DNA of 64,000 nucleotides from Stomorhina lunata (Eukaryota > Arthropoda > Insecta > Diptera > Rhiniidae): NCBI GenBank assembly GCA_933228675.1, contig OW121740.1, positions 54,080,174-54,144,173 on the forward strand. Reading direction: 5' to 3'. Below the pieces are notes generated by a model. That model did not search any database. It had not been told where the DNA came from and saw nothing but the letters and a program-made list of their open reading frames with translations. Below, piece by piece: positions 22,006 to 33,954 of the stretch (positions within the stretch are counted from its first letter, which is position 1; every line of letters starts with the position of its first letter). The position numbers and the translations under genes are program-made.

Positions 22006-23700
22006 AAAAAAATTTTAGTTTTTAAAGTTTTTTGAGCAGAATTTTGAGAATTTAATGTAAAAGAAGTAGATAAAGAGATGCAAATTTGAGTAGGAAGTGA
22101 CAGATAAATAGAACGAAAGAAGTTAAGAATATTTGTTGTTTTATTATTTTAAGACTTTAAATTTCCAGTATGATCATTTTAAGATGATTTTCAAAAATAT
22201 TATATTATTTTGTTTTATACCAAATTTTCTCCAATTTATAAATTTTATAGTTTATTTTAATCATTTGGATCATATAAATGAGCTATAGTCCGAAAATAGG
22301 TAAATTTTCGGAGTCGTGTTCTTTTATATGTTCAAATATCTAATTTTCAAAGAATTTAGAATATTAGAAAATTATATTTTCTGAAGGTACTTAGTACCTA
22401 GGGCCCTCGCCTACAGAAGAGTTATGTAGTTATAAAAACTTTAAATTAAGCCAATTATGTTTGAATTTAATAAAAAAAATTATCAAAAAGTTTCGTTAAA
22501 GATTTAAGAAATTCAGAATTTGAACTTTTATATTTTTTTTAATTTTTCAGGTTTAAATTCTATAACTTTCTCAGCTTCCAAAATATCTTTTTTGATACTT
22601 CAGTTCTTTTGAGTATTTTTTTATAATTTGGATTGAACAGTTTTGAAAAGATTTTGAATACAAAAATTTTTGAATTTAGAAGTTAAATATAAAATTTGAA
22701 AAAATTCTTAATAAGAATTTTCATGAGCAAAGTTTTTCACAATTAAAAATTTTGGTCATTTTAAATATTTCGGAACTGCATTTAAAATTTGAGGAATTTT
22801 TCGAGAAAAAATTTTTAAAATTAAAAATTTTGGTCTCCTAAAACTTTCGAAAACTCCATTTCAAATTTTAGACGTTTAAATTTTATTTCGTTATTTATTA
22901 ATTTTTTTTAAATCTTTATTGAAATTTTTAGATTTGGAAAAGAAAAAAAAAACATTTATAATAAAAATATTGAATTTTTGAAAACTCCATTTTTAATTTT
23001 AAATGCAGCCAAAATTTCGAAATATTTTTTGTGTTTAATCCAATTTCTTTTTTTTTACCGGTATTTCCACTTTTAGAAATTGAAATTTTTTATCTTTATT
23101 GAAACTTTTATAATTTGACAAAAAAAATATATAAATATCAAAACTCTTGAATATTTTCAAAGTTAAAAATATTTTTAATATTCAATTTTATTTTATTTTC
23201 AAAAATTAGAATTTTTTAATTTATTTTCAGAAATTAAAAATGTTGAAGTCTTCTAACACTTTTTCATTATTCAAACAAATTTTCATTAAAATATCTCAAC
23301 TTTTTAAAACTTTTCAAAATATTTTTCCTTTAATAATGAATAAATTTTATTTTGAAAATTTTTGAGGTTATATTTGATACTTATTTGGAGCAGTTGCATA
23401 AGAGGCACACATATTTTTTAAGTAATTTGATATTTCCAATGGAAATTTTTTTAACAAAAATTTTCGCACTAATTTTCTTTTTTGTCACATCCTTGCACTC
23501 AATTATCCTTCAAGTCTTTTTTTAAAAACATCACTTCTTATTTTAATTTTTTAAATAAATTAAAATTTTTCTTGAAATCAAATATTTTTTTTTTCTTAAA
23601 AAAAAGTAACCACCTTTTTCGGCCAACGAAACGAAAATGAATATGTAAAAAAAGAAATGTATTTAATCGTTGGATGGATCCTTGTTGGCGTCTAAACTCA
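22006..23700 (-). other. Probable leader intron of the actin gene
   Basis: Very AT-rich, with no reading frame or transposon end recognised. It lies between the acceptor at 21959 and the candidate TATA box at 23734. The donor could not be fixed; AAAAAG|GTGGTT on the minus strand near 23614 is one weak possibility. The absence of mobile elements here contrasts with most of the window and fits purifying selection around the gene. Confidence 0.45.
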
Positions 23701-23733
23701 ACAACAAATGGATGGGCTGAAGAATTGTGTAGC

Positions 23734-23740
23734 CTTTATA
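23734..23740 (-). promoter_or_regulatory. Candidate TATA box of the actin gene
   Basis: TATAAAG on the minus strand, followed 22 bases on by TTCAGCCC, which resembles an initiator (TCAG). The downstream stretch (complement of 23600-23715) is less AT-rich than its surroundings and could be the untranslated first exon. This rests on motifs and position only. Confidence 0.35.
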
Positions 23741-23999
23741 AGAAACTTTTTTTTGTCTATTTCATACAAATACATTCAAAAATTTGAATGTCTATGTATG
23801 TGTATTTGTAATTGTAAAAAAATCATACGCGCCATTTCTCAAAATAATAAAAAGTGTCGTTACACTGTTACCAATACATCGACATCAAAAGAGCAACACC
23901 AATACTTTTGCAAAAACAATGAAATAACAACATTTTCAATTAATTTTCTTTTTGGTTTGTCTGTGTGTGTGTATGAGTGTTTGTGATAATCTAAAATAA

Positions 24000-24995
24000 T
24001 TGATTAAAGTTTTTTTTGTTGTTGTTGTTGATTTAATTTAGCCACAATGAATATCAATCCAAATATGTTCAACTTTTCATTGTTCGTGTACTAAAATTTG
24101 TACGCCCTACTATAGATCATTTTAGTTCTTTTTCAAGTTTAAACATGAAAATTGGATCGGTGGACTAAAAAATAATTTTATATTTTTAATTTCATGACTC
24201 ACAGTAATTTCTTGGTCAATTGGAGTCGAAATAAAAAAATATTATTTGTCATTCAAAAATCAATTGCATAAGGTTCCTGACCAAGGTTTCGTAAGCCCCA
24301 AGGCCAATTGTAAGAAAATGACTCACATTATGTTTGAGGCTTTCAAAATACTTTTTTTTTTAGAAAAATAACCATTCCATGACTGAATGTCATATAGTGT
24401 AACTGAAGGGAAAATCGAAAAGATCAGGCTGGCGTCGAGTAGGGAAATCACTAATACCAATCGGAAGGATTATCTATGTTTTTGAAGGTATTACTCTACG
24501 AGCGTACTAACATCCAGAATCTAGTCGCTTAACAAAAGTTATATTGCCAAAAAGTATAGAAAACTGCTTAATAAGACAAAAGGAAAAGGCAACCCTACAA
24601 ATCCTTAATTAACTACTTCAAAAATCAGATAAGAAAGGCGATACGCAATTCTTGGTGGTACTTTAGCATAATAAGTTCTATTAAAAACAGAATGTAGGTT
24701 AGATAAAGAGTGGACGTGATATACTCGAATCGAACATCCTTACTCACATTCCCAGTGGTTCTAACAATTGGAAAAACTCAGTTGATATCCGCTTCTACAC
24801 GTAGTTATCAACTGCGGTCCCTATCGATGATAGTATAATTCGATAGGCAATAATGAAAGAATTTTAGATGTATGTATATTAGAGCGACGTAAGTTGTATG
24901 GAAGCAAAATTCGTGCAAGTTAGAAAGATTAAAGCTAGAGCCTAAATATTTTAAATGTCATCATAAAAAATACCGATGTTCATTTTGAGGGTATA
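24000..24995. other. Upstream flank of the actin gene, no gene seen
   Basis: No coding frame or repeat family recognised. It contains a short GTTGTTGTTGTTG run near 24020. If the promoter call is right, this is where flight-muscle control elements would lie, but I see no specific site I can support. Confidence 0.4.
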
Positions 24996-26516
24996 ACAAG
25001 TAAGAGTGTTATATTCGGCTGTGCCGAATCTTATATACCCAACATTAAGCTGTGTTAAATTTAGAAATATCTCTCATATATCTACGAGGGAGCAGCTAAT
25101 TCAAAATGTGGACCAAATTCGAAAAAACTTGTTACGATAGTTGATATTGTTAGTAAAATATTTGGAGTAAATTCGGTTGCAGGAGCTTTATAGTTAAACA
25201 TTTAAGAGTATGTAAGTGGTTTCCCTGGTATTTACTTTGAACAAAATTCGGTATCGTAACCTGGTATGGTTTAATTTAATAAGTTGTTGAATGCTTTTTA
25301 GCTAAATAATTAGTTAGGATAAACATGCTGATAGTACTACGAGAGGTGCATATATTTTGTTAGGAGTTCCTAATGCATCTACCGTATATAAAGTCTGGAC
25401 AATCTTAATATCCTGCTTGTACCTCCGAATCTTTTTGATTGTAGATATAAAAAGGGGATGTTATTTATATAAGAATTATAGCCAAATGTTGACCGATTGT
25501 AACAATATACACACTGGCTGGCTATTACATAGAGCTTATTCTTGCAAAATTTAGTGGCCATAGCTGTCATAGTTTATAATTTAAGAGCTTTTAACTAGCA
25601 TTTGCTCTTTTTTTTTGTTTCCGGGAGTGTTTTTTATATGTAAGTTACAGTCAAATATGGACCGATTCCTATAGAATTTGATATACTGACTAATAGTTGC
25701 ATAAAACTTCTCTATTCTATCAGCATTAATGTGTTTCCCGGATCGGGGTTATATGGGAGCTCTAACTAAATGTGAACCGATTTCGTCCATTTTCAATACA
25801 CAAATTTCTTCCTCTAGCTCTTTTCGTTAAGGCGCTATCGCGCTTTTATCTGACAGACAGACGGACATAAACCCATTTTTCATTTTGTATATTTGTGTTT
25901 CCGTAAGTTTTTATATGGGAGCTATGGTCAAATGGTGACCGATTGTGACAAATGCACACTGGCTGGCAGTGACATAAGACTTTCTTGTGCCAAATGTATT
26001 GATTATATCTGTTTTTAGATTTATTGGCATTTAAGTGTATTTTAGGTGGAATTTTGGCTGTTTCCGTAAGTTTTTTATATGGGAGCTATGGTTAAATGTG
26101 AACCGATTTCAATGAAATTTTATATGCTGCCTAGTGCTTATGTAAAACTTCCAGATACCAAATTTTCATCATTCATCATAGCTGTTATAATTTGTCATTT
26201 ATTAGCAAATAAACGATTAGTCTAGACGAGGTTATACGGGAGCTATGGTCAAATGTTAACCGATTTTGCCCAATTTCAATACCAAAATTTTCTCATAGAT
26301 GACAAATGTTTCTACTAAGTTTCAGTGAGCTAGCTCCTTTCGTTATTTCTTTCGTGATTTCAACAGACAGACAGACGGAAATCGCTCAATCGTCTTAGAA
26401 TTTCATAAGGATTCAGAATATATATCGTTTTTGATTTTTGAGCCAATATTAAGGAAATTACAAACGGGATGACAATCTCAATATACCCCCCATTCTTTTT
26501 GATGGTGAGTATAAAA
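24996..26516 (+). mobile_element. HINE family A, copy 3
   Basis: Head AACAAGTAAGAGTGTTATAT plus hairpin TTCGGCTGTGCCGAA, and tail ATATACCCCCCATTCTTTTT then GATGGTGAGTATAAAA. It is about 1.5 kb and shorter than copy A1 because several internal modules are deleted. A short GACA/GACG tract lies at about 26364-26378. Confidence 0.8.
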
Positions 26517-26534
26517 ATTTCAAAATACAATAAT

Positions 26535-27145
26535 CAGGGTTGTCATAGAAACCAGGTCAGTTTTTAAATTTCTCGGTTTTGAAATCAAACAAAATGTTCG
26601 AATCAATTGTTTATTATTTCTTTGAAATTTTTTTGAAACATCAAAAATCAAATAAAAAAATAAAATACAAGTTCTTAAAGAAAATTATTTGAAGAAAAAC
26701 TTTCAGTTTTTTGCGATGTTTGTGGTATAGGTATAAAGAAAACGCTGCTATTTGGACAAATGAAGCTTGTATACCCCAATATCATGAAATGACCGAATTG
26801 CGGATTGAAAAAAATTTAATCTACCTACACCAAGAAACAAACCACAGTCAATCGAAGGACGATTGTGACTTAAGTGCGATGTTAATTAAATTGCAAACAA
26901 TTATGTTGATATGCATTTGCTTCGCCAGTACCTCCACACAAAAAATATTCTAGCCTTACAATTTTCCCAATTTTTGATATTTTTTATGTTTGTCGATACG
27001 GTTCATTGATTCCAAAGACAAAAAGTACCAAAACTTGTTTTTATCTTATTACATGATAAAAAATGCTATGTAAACTTTTCACATAACTCTTTTTATTTGA
27101 AAGTTAAAGCTAAAAAGTACCAAATTGGTTTCTATGACACCCCTA
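26535..27145. mobile_element. MITE with CAGGG/TAGGG termini (611 bp)
   Basis: Terminal inverted repeats CAGGGTTGTCATAGAAACCA and, inverted, TAGGGGTGTCATAGAAACCA, flanked by the direct repeat AATAAT (26529-26534, 27146-27151). The ends fit the hAT pattern YARNG, but only six flanking bases match rather than the usual eight. An 80-codon frame inside (26711-26953) has no recognisable domain, so it is treated as non-autonomous. Confidence 0.78.
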
Positions 27146-27298
27146 AATAATTTAAATATTATAATTATATAATAACAAAATACTGATAATTACTAATATG
27201 AACTAAACTTATTGTATAAAATATAATACACTAAAGCATATACCATAGTCCAAACAGTGGCAAAAGAAATAAGCAAATGCCAAAAGGTACTCATATCC

Positions 27299-28310
27299 AT
27301 GTTATAAGAAATTAGTAAGGTATGACCGTTCTCTCTTTTGTCAGCCATATTAACTTTCTGACGATTTATCGAATTATTATTTTCTTATCTCAAATTATGC
27401 TACCATACTATTTTTGAAAATCCCAGTTTGTGTTTGCTGTTATGCTATAAACACAATCACGACTGCGGGCTATGGGCTACAATAGAGCGGTTCGCATTCC
27501 ATAAAAAAAAGTTATGTCATTCACCCCCTAGGATTAAAGATAATGTCTAAACAATTCCAAAAAATATTTTTTTATTTTTTTACCACGCCTACAAATACCG
27601 CCCTTTTAGTATTTTGTTCACTGTGTCGTCATTTTAAGTCCGATCATAACATTTTAAAAATCGGTGTTCTCGGCTCTGTAAGGGCTACATTTCTCTCTTT
27701 GATAGTTTTTTACTACCACGTCAATTTATAGTCACAACTTCTAAAATATAGATTTTTACTCGATTTGATTAGGGTGGGTACGACTCGAATTTTAAAAAGT
27801 TATGACTAGAAATTGACGAGGTTGTAAAAAACTATCAAAGAGAGAAATGTAGCTTTTACAGAGCCATAAACATCGATATATGTATAAAGTGTTATAATCG
27901 GACTAAAGATGGCGACACAGTGAACAAAATACTAAAAGGGCGGTATTTGTAGGCGTGGCAAAAAATAAAAAAATATTTTTTGGAATTGTTTTGACATTAT
28001 CTTTAATCCTAGGGGGTGAGTGACTCTACTTTTTTTTATCGAACCACTCTGTTAAACTTAGAATACATGCATTCAAATAGGAATCATTTTTTTTTAGCGT
28101 CGACACAGCCACACGTCTACCGACCACTGTTGTAGGTGTAGCCGAAAAAATATATACATTTTATATATAATATAAATATGTATATTTATATAGCTCTAAC
28201 TCAATAGAAGTATATTTGTAAGCTGTCATAACTAACACGCTACATATGCTAGAGCTATGTAGTTTAGGTTATATAAAAGCCAAGTATGTATAAAATTAAT
28301 TATATAAAAG
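27299..28310 (+). repeat. Dispersed repeat F, copy 2 (with foldback insert)
   Basis: Aligned with 3771-4289: GTATGACCGTTCTCTC, GTCAGCCATATTAACTTTC, ACACAATCACGACTGC, then after the insert GAATACATGCATTCAAATAG and GCTACATATGCTAGAGCTA. A foldback element at 27484-28050 splits it and a SINE follows it directly. Confidence 0.75.
27484..28050. mobile_element. Foldback element inside repeat F2 (567 bp)
   Basis: Nearly the whole insert is two inverted arms, about 27484-27736 and 27799-28050. The ends are AGAGCGGTTCG and, inverted, AGAGTGGTTCG, and both arms carry CACCCCCTAGGATTAAAGAT. Copy 1 of repeat F lacks it, which fixes its limits. No clear target duplication is seen: CAACCTGTTAAA in copy 1 against CAAT...GTTAAA here. 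No coding capacity. Confidence 0.88.
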
Positions 28311-28570
28311 AACCGCCGTGGTATAGCAGGTTAGTCATCCGCCTAGCATACCAGAGGTCCCAGGTTCAATCCCCGGTCAAACCCACTTAAAAAAAAAATA
28401 AATTTTCAAACAAAGCGTCGGTTCACCTCATAACTCAGCTAGCGACTGATTATTGAGTATTAGGCTATGTAAAACTTCTCTAACTAATGCATTTGCCGTT
28501 CGGAACCGGAGTTAAAACGTAGGTCCCTTTCAATGAGTCTATAAATGGAATCGGATACAGCTCATTGTTT
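28311..28570 (+). repeat. tRNA-derived SINE
   Basis: The head has box A (GTGGTATAGCAGGTTAG) and box B (AGGTTCAATCC) at tRNA spacing, ending about 28375. An A-rich stretch follows, then a body with GTTCACCTCATAACTCAGC and TTGCCGTTCGGAACCGGAGT followed by AACGTAGGTCCC. That body resembles a tRNA-SINE family I know from other higher flies. The anticodon stem does not pair, so this is not a working tRNA gene. Confidence 0.65.
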
Positions 28571-29162
28571 AAAAGCAGTATCCCTTGTTCCAATTGGAAT
28601 GTTGCCGTAGGTCAAGATCTACAAAAAAATTCGCGACATGCATATCCTATCTCTTATGGTTTTAGAGATATTCGACTTCAAAAATTAAAATTTTTAAATT
28701 TTGTTCCAGGGGCCAACCTAAGGATAGAAATATATTATATTGTCATCCAAGATTGACTTGTGGCCTAAATTTGAGCCAAACTGGTTAGGAGTAAGTGGGT
28801 AGCACATTTGAAACGAAATTACATATCGAAAATTGAATAGATCTTTATAAGACATGAACTCAATAAAAGCTAAAGATGCAGCCTATTGGCAAAAATCTTT
28901 ATTAGTTAAGAAGTTGCAGAGTTTTTGCCAATGAAAAACGATTCTAAACCACTGTGCCTCATAGATATGTGAGATATGTTTCTAAATTCAACCCAATTTG
29001 ATGGTGTAACAATTTTGCTTGATATTTATCCCATAAGAACTATAAAAATATGGTAAAACAATTACTATGAAAAATCTAAAATTAAAATAAAAAAGGATCC
29101 CCTAATGTAAGAAGATGACGTCCGAGACTTTGATGGAAATTAAAAGAAAATCGAAGTTGGAG
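28571..29162. other. Unassigned AT-rich stretch
   Basis: No gene recognised. A short piece near 28965-29000 (AGATATGTTTCTAAATTCAACC then AATTTGATGGTG) resembles the head of HINE family A, so it may be a decayed fragment. Confidence 0.4.
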
Positions 29163-29252
29163 AATAGTGAACAAGATCGAAGCGCATGGAATTATAAAAC
29201 ATACTCAATCTTTGATCATAACAGGTCGTAAATATAGGCCATTTAAGTGTCC
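29163..29252 (+). mobile_element. LINE 3'-end fragment
   Basis: AAGATCGAAGCGCATGGAAT and TATAGGCCATTTAAGTG match the last ~90 bases of the LINEs at 10094 and 46089 (…AGAAGCGCATGGAATTC…TAGGCCATTTAAGTAAG), with substitutions. It is a tiny dead-on-arrival fragment or a leftover of one. Confidence 0.7.
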
Positions 29253-29262
29253 ACACGGTGCC

Positions 29263-30012
29263 CACTAGGGTGACAATAATTTTTTTTTCTTTGATTTCAA
29301 ATGTTTTTCTACGGAATATTGTGGCTCTAGGTCTAAAAATTTAGATCTGAAAATTTGAGCCAAATCGGACAACGTTCTAAGGGCGCGCATCGGGTCCAAA
29401 ATTTAAGAGCCCATTTGTATGGGGAAAAATGGGTTAAAGAGAACTAACACAAGCAAATTCTAAATTTATAATATTTGTTGAACAAAATTTTCAAAAAATT
29501 AAAAAATGTTTATTGAAACCGACCTGAGAAAAATGTACCATTTTTCAACATGAAAAAAATTAAGTATATTTGATTATATTTAAACAAAACTGAACTATTT
29601 ACTAGTAACAAGCCATTAAATAATAAATCATATCTAACTTTGGAATTTCTTTATTTACAACATACAATTTTTGGTGCATATCCTTAGGCGCGTTTTCAAG
29701 AGCATGAATTTTCGGATTAAAACTGCAATAACTTTTAAACTACCTCATGGATTTTCGATTTGAAATAAAGCTGTGTTAGTTCTCTTTAATATTCTATTAT
29801 TTTTTCTTCAAAAAAATAACTCATTTTCCCCCATACAAATGGGCTCTTAAACTTTGGACCCGATGCGCGCCCATAGAACGTTGTCCGATTTGGCTCAAAT
29901 TTTCAGATCTAAACTTTTAGACCTAGTGTCACAATATTCCGTAGAAAAAGTTATAAAATTAAAAAAATCATTTTCCTTCATACAAAAAATTGTCACTCGA
30001 GTGTCCCTAGTG
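29263..30012. mobile_element. Foldback element with CACTAGGG termini (750 bp)
   Basis: The ends CACTAGGGTGACAAT and, inverted, CACTAGGGACACTCGAGTGACA, then long inverted arms. Both arms contain AAATTTGAGCCAAATCGGAC or its complement, CGTTCTA.GGGCGCGCAT and AAGAGCCCATTTGTATGGGG. The loop is about 29460-29770. No clear target duplication and no coding frame. Confidence 0.8.
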
Positions 30013-31724
30013 TAGAGATAAAGTATAATCAAGATAAGTCTAGGCTTACGAAATTAAGATATATAAGAAATTCTTATACACTTCCTGAAAAACAGTAGGG
30101 TAAAACATAAAAAATTAAGTGCAATATATAAAATGTTCCATTTCCTCCGACTAAAATATTTTTTAGAACAATGATTAGCTCTTTCTTTATCAAAATGTGA
30201 GAATAAATATATATAATAAAGCAATGAGAAGAAAAATCAATGAGTTTCAATATAAACTAAAAAAAAAGTTGCGTAAAATCGAAGGAAATCAATCACATAC
30301 ACACTTATATAAATTAAGAATTTTGCCTTAAAAAACTTAGAGGCTACGAGAAAGCTCTCATTTTTTATATTAACTCTCTCATACTCTTTTTGTTGTTAAA
30401 ATTTCTCTCAACCTATCTCTGAGACAATAACGAACTAAATAAAACAATTAATTAGCAAACAACAACATTTATCACTAAAACAAAAACATGAAACATTTCT
30501 TTTTTTTTTAAATCACAAAAGAAAATCGCAAAAAAAAAAAAAACAACAAGAAAAACTTTGGCGAAAATTCTTAAAAAATCATTTGTTTTTAAAATAGAAA
30601 CGAACCTTAGAAGGACCGATTTGCACTTGATGTCGTCCGATAGAACAAAAAACAAAAAATCACGAACAACAAGATAAAACAATTTTTAGACTTCGTGATA
30701 AAACGAAATTTACAGCAGACACTTGTAAGAGAATCGTTGAACCGAAATCTCACAAGGTGGTGAAAAAAGGGGGAGCCAAGTGAAAGGGGGAAGGTGAGAA
30801 GATTGTAGAATACATAAGAACCGAAATAGGTGTGAATGTGCCTGAGTTGTATAGAATAGAGTAATAAATCAACATCAAGGTTGGCCTATTCCTGCTCCCA
30901 TAAGAATGATAATGATAAATATCCGTGATGCATTAATAATGTTGTTGCAAATTGGATGTTGTTGCGGTGAGCATGTTCTGTTTTTTTTTCTATTTGAATT
31001 CTTGCAACAAATAGTTGTTGCTGTTTGTTGCCAGTGCAGCGAAGTTGTGAAAGAATTTCTTGGGCCATATCACCACCACATGTTGCATTTGTTAGCAATT
31101 TTTCTTAAAAATAAAAAAAAACACAAAATTTTCTTTATCTCATCGATGCTGTAATTGTTCGGTTTTTCATTTGATTTTTTTGCATTTTTTGCTTCTTTGA
31201 AATTTCTTGCACTAAAACTTTACCTTTTAAGTCAAATTGATTTTACTTTGTTTTAATTTAATTGTCTTCGGTTTAAATTTAGAGCAGAAATTCTTAAGCA
31301 AATATTTTGTTTATTTTATATTTTTAGTTTTGTGATTTTTTTTTCATTATTTTGCAAGATTTCGTTGCCAATACTAAAATTAAATTTGTGAATAGTTTTT
31401 ATCGTTTATATCGGAAGTGATTAATTGATGAAGGGGGTCTAAGACACACAAACAAATGAACTTAACAAACAATTTGAACATTGGTCTTCTTTTGATCCAC
31501 CTCCTGGCAACACTTCTGGTCTCTTCTTGTCTTGTCTTTTAATAGATTTCAATCGAATGTTCAAATATTAATTAGTCAAGACAAATTTTATTAATTGTTG
31601 AGATTTTCCTTAATGACATTAATATCTTCTTTACATTTAAATATTTATGCAGTTTCAGGTTCATTAATAAGAAAACAATTATTGAAATAAATTTTTAAAT
31701 TAAGGAAAACATATTTATCAAATG
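30013..31724. other. Non-repetitive-looking AT-rich stretch without a supported gene
   Basis: No transposon ends are seen. Around 30890-31100 composition is less biased, with TTGTTGC repeats and open frames of 70-82 codons on both strands (30886-31098 minus, 30906-31154 plus). Neither peptide shows a known domain. It may be regulatory or intronic host DNA. Confidence 0.45.
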
Positions 31725-32811
31725 ACTACACCATTTTCAATTGAAATTGAGAAATATTCAATTGAAATTGAGAATATTCAATTGAAATTGAGAAATTTTC
31801 AATTGAAATTGAGAATTTTCAATTGAAAATGAGAAATTTTCAATTGAAATTGAGAATTTTCATTTGAAATTTAGAAATTTTCAATTGAAATTGAGAATTT
31901 TCAATTAAAAATGAGAAATTTTCAATTCAAATTGAGAAAACCCTAATTGAAAATGAGAAACATTCAGTTCAAATTGAGAAATTTTCAATTGAAATTGGGA
32001 ATTTTTTAATTGAAATTGAGAAAAGCCCAATTGAAAATGAGAAATTTTCAATTGAAATTGAGAATTTTTAAATTGAAATTGAGAATTTTTCAATTGAAAT
32101 TGAGAAAAGCACAATTGAAAATGAGGTTGAATTTTTTAATTGAAATTGAGAAGTTTTCACTTGAAAATGAGAATTTTTCAATTGAAAATGAGAAATTTTC
32201 AATTGAAATTGAGAAATTTTCAATTGAAAATGAGAAATTTTAAATTTAAATTGAGAATTTTTCAATTGAAATTGAAAACACCCCAAGTGAAATTTCAACC
32301 TCATTTTCAATTGAGGTTTTCTCAATTTCAATTCTAAAATTCTCAATTTCAATTGAAAATTTCTCATTTTAAATTGAAAATTTCTCATTTTCAATTGAAA
32401 ATATCTCATTTTCATTTGAAAATTTCTCAATTCCAATTGAAAATTTCTCAATTTCAATTTAAAAAACCAACCTCATTTTCAATTGGGCTTTTCTCAATTT
32501 CAATTGAAAAATTCTCAATTTAAATTTACAAATTCTCAATTTCAATTAAAAATTTCTCATTTCAAATTGGGATTTTTTCAATTTCAATTTACAAATTCTC
32601 ATTTTCAATTGAAAAATTCTCAATTTCAATTGAAAATTTCTCTATTTAAATTGAAAATTTCTCATTTTCAACTGAAAATTCTCAATTTCAATTGAAAATT
32701 TCTCAATTTCAATTGAAAGTTCTCAACTCCAATTGAATATTTCTCAATTTCAATTGAAAATTTCTCAATTCAATTTGAAAATTTCTCAATTACAATTGAA
32801 AATGGTGTAGT
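31725..32811. mobile_element. FB-like element: ~21-bp tandem repeats in two opposed arms
   Basis: About 50 imperfect units of TTTTCAATTGAAATTGAGAA fill the element. From 31735 to about 32300 they read in one orientation, and from about 32310 to 32805 in the opposite one. The two ends are exact inverted repeats, ACTACACCATTTTCAATTG. This matches the architecture of Drosophila FB elements, whose long inverted repeats are built of short tandem repeats, though the sequence is different. Because 21 bases are seven codons, the array gives apparent reading frames on both strands (repeated FQLKNSQ-type peptides), which I do not regard as genes. Confidence 0.85.
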
Positions 32812-32894
32812 GTCAGAAGCCGATCCACATTGCAGAAAACGTTAATATTTGGTAGTGAAAGCAATTTACATAAATATTTGGTGTAGGTATTTTT

Positions 32895-33165
32895 ACCCTG
32901 CACGACCATAGGTAGAAAGGGTATATTGGGTTCGCACATTCTTCATATACTGAGCAATTATACACATTAATAGGTTTATCAATATTTTATTAAATTTTAT
33001 CAAAATTCGATATTTAAATGAAATATCTCCAGTCAAGGAGCATTCAAGTTGATTTTCAAAAACACTGGTCCATGAATAGTCTGGATAGTAATTGGTGGGA
33101 CTTAAAAGTTGATCACCTCGGGTGTTCGACTTTTTTAAAAATTTGCCAAATATCTTTTAAAAATT
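32895..33165. mobile_element. Decayed HINE-like fragment
   Basis: TTTTTACCCTGCACGACCAT followed by AGGTAGAAAGGGTATATTGG resembles HINE ends with complementary ACCC and GGGTA segments. The remainder is AT-rich and unassigned. Confidence 0.4.
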
Positions 33166-33167
33166 AA

Positions 33168-33940
33168 AACAAATAAGAAAGAGCTATAGTCGGTCAAGCC
33201 CGACCATACGATACCCTTCACCACTAAGGTCAATGGTGTTATTTTTCCTGTATAAAGACAAATATTTGCTAAATTTTGTCATCATACAAACATTTTCTCA
33301 AAACTTATATATTTAAGCTGTATCCGTCATTTGGACTTATATGAGAGCTAGGGTAAAATGTGGACCGATTATCTTGAAATTTGGCAAGTTGACTTGAATT
33401 ATGTATAAAAAAAATAAACTTAAAATTGTCATTATCTTTAGATTTACAAGCGTTTTAGTGATTTTTGTCTCATTTAGTGCGTTTTTACAGAAAAGTTTGT
33501 ATGGGAGCTATGGTCAAATGTGGACCGATTTTAACGAAATTTGGTACAGTGATTTAAGTTCACATAAGCAGTATTTTGATTTCAATTTCATAAAAAATAT
33601 TGATATTTGAGGCCAAAATATCAATTCCGGGAAGTGGGACCTATGGGTGGTACCATAAATAATGGACCGATTTTAAAGAATTTCAATAGCCATGGTCCCA
33701 TTATCAAAAAAAAATGGTCTGTGCTAAATTTCATTAAATTATCTTTAGAATTGCGACCTGTAGTTTGATTACAAGGTTTACATGGGGGTCCAGCCAGCCG
33801 CCCAGACGGGCGGACAGACATCGCTAAATCGACTCAGATGATTCTAAGTCAGTGATTCTAAGTCTATTGGTAAACTAAAAGGTGGGTCTAAGACAAATAT
33901 TTCCATGCGTTACATACATCAGCACAAACTTATAATACCC
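33168..33940 (+). mobile_element. HINE family C, copy 1
   Basis: Head AATAAGAAAGAGCTATAGTC with hairpin GTCGGTCAAGCCCGAC and ATACCCTTCACCACTAAGG. The body has CTATGGTCAAATGTGGACCG and CCGGGAAGTGGGACCTATGG. The tail module is GGACAGACATCGCTAAATCG followed by ACATACATCAGCACAAAC. The terminal GGTGAAGGGTA segment is lost where family D begins. Non-coding. Confidence 0.78.
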
Positions 33941-33954
33941 AAATTTTATTACCA

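Noticed and set aside
28311..28383. A functional tRNA gene
   Set aside because: Box A and box B are present, but the anticodon stem and acceptor stem do not pair. An A-rich stretch and SINE-like body follow.
30886..31154. Overlapping 70- and 82-codon frames on opposite strands
   Set aside because: Opposing frames over a TTGTTGC-rich stretch cannot be told apart and neither has a domain; kept only as a note on the region.
31905..32695. Reading frames of 65-129 codons with repeated FQLKNSQ-type peptides on both strands
   Set aside because: They follow from the ~21-bp (seven-codon) period of the repeat array. They occur in mirror image on both strands, with no start context or conserved protein.
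31725..32811. Possible CRISPR-like or coding repeat array
   Set aside because: Units are contiguous, imperfect, lack spacers and reverse orientation; the setting is an insect genome.
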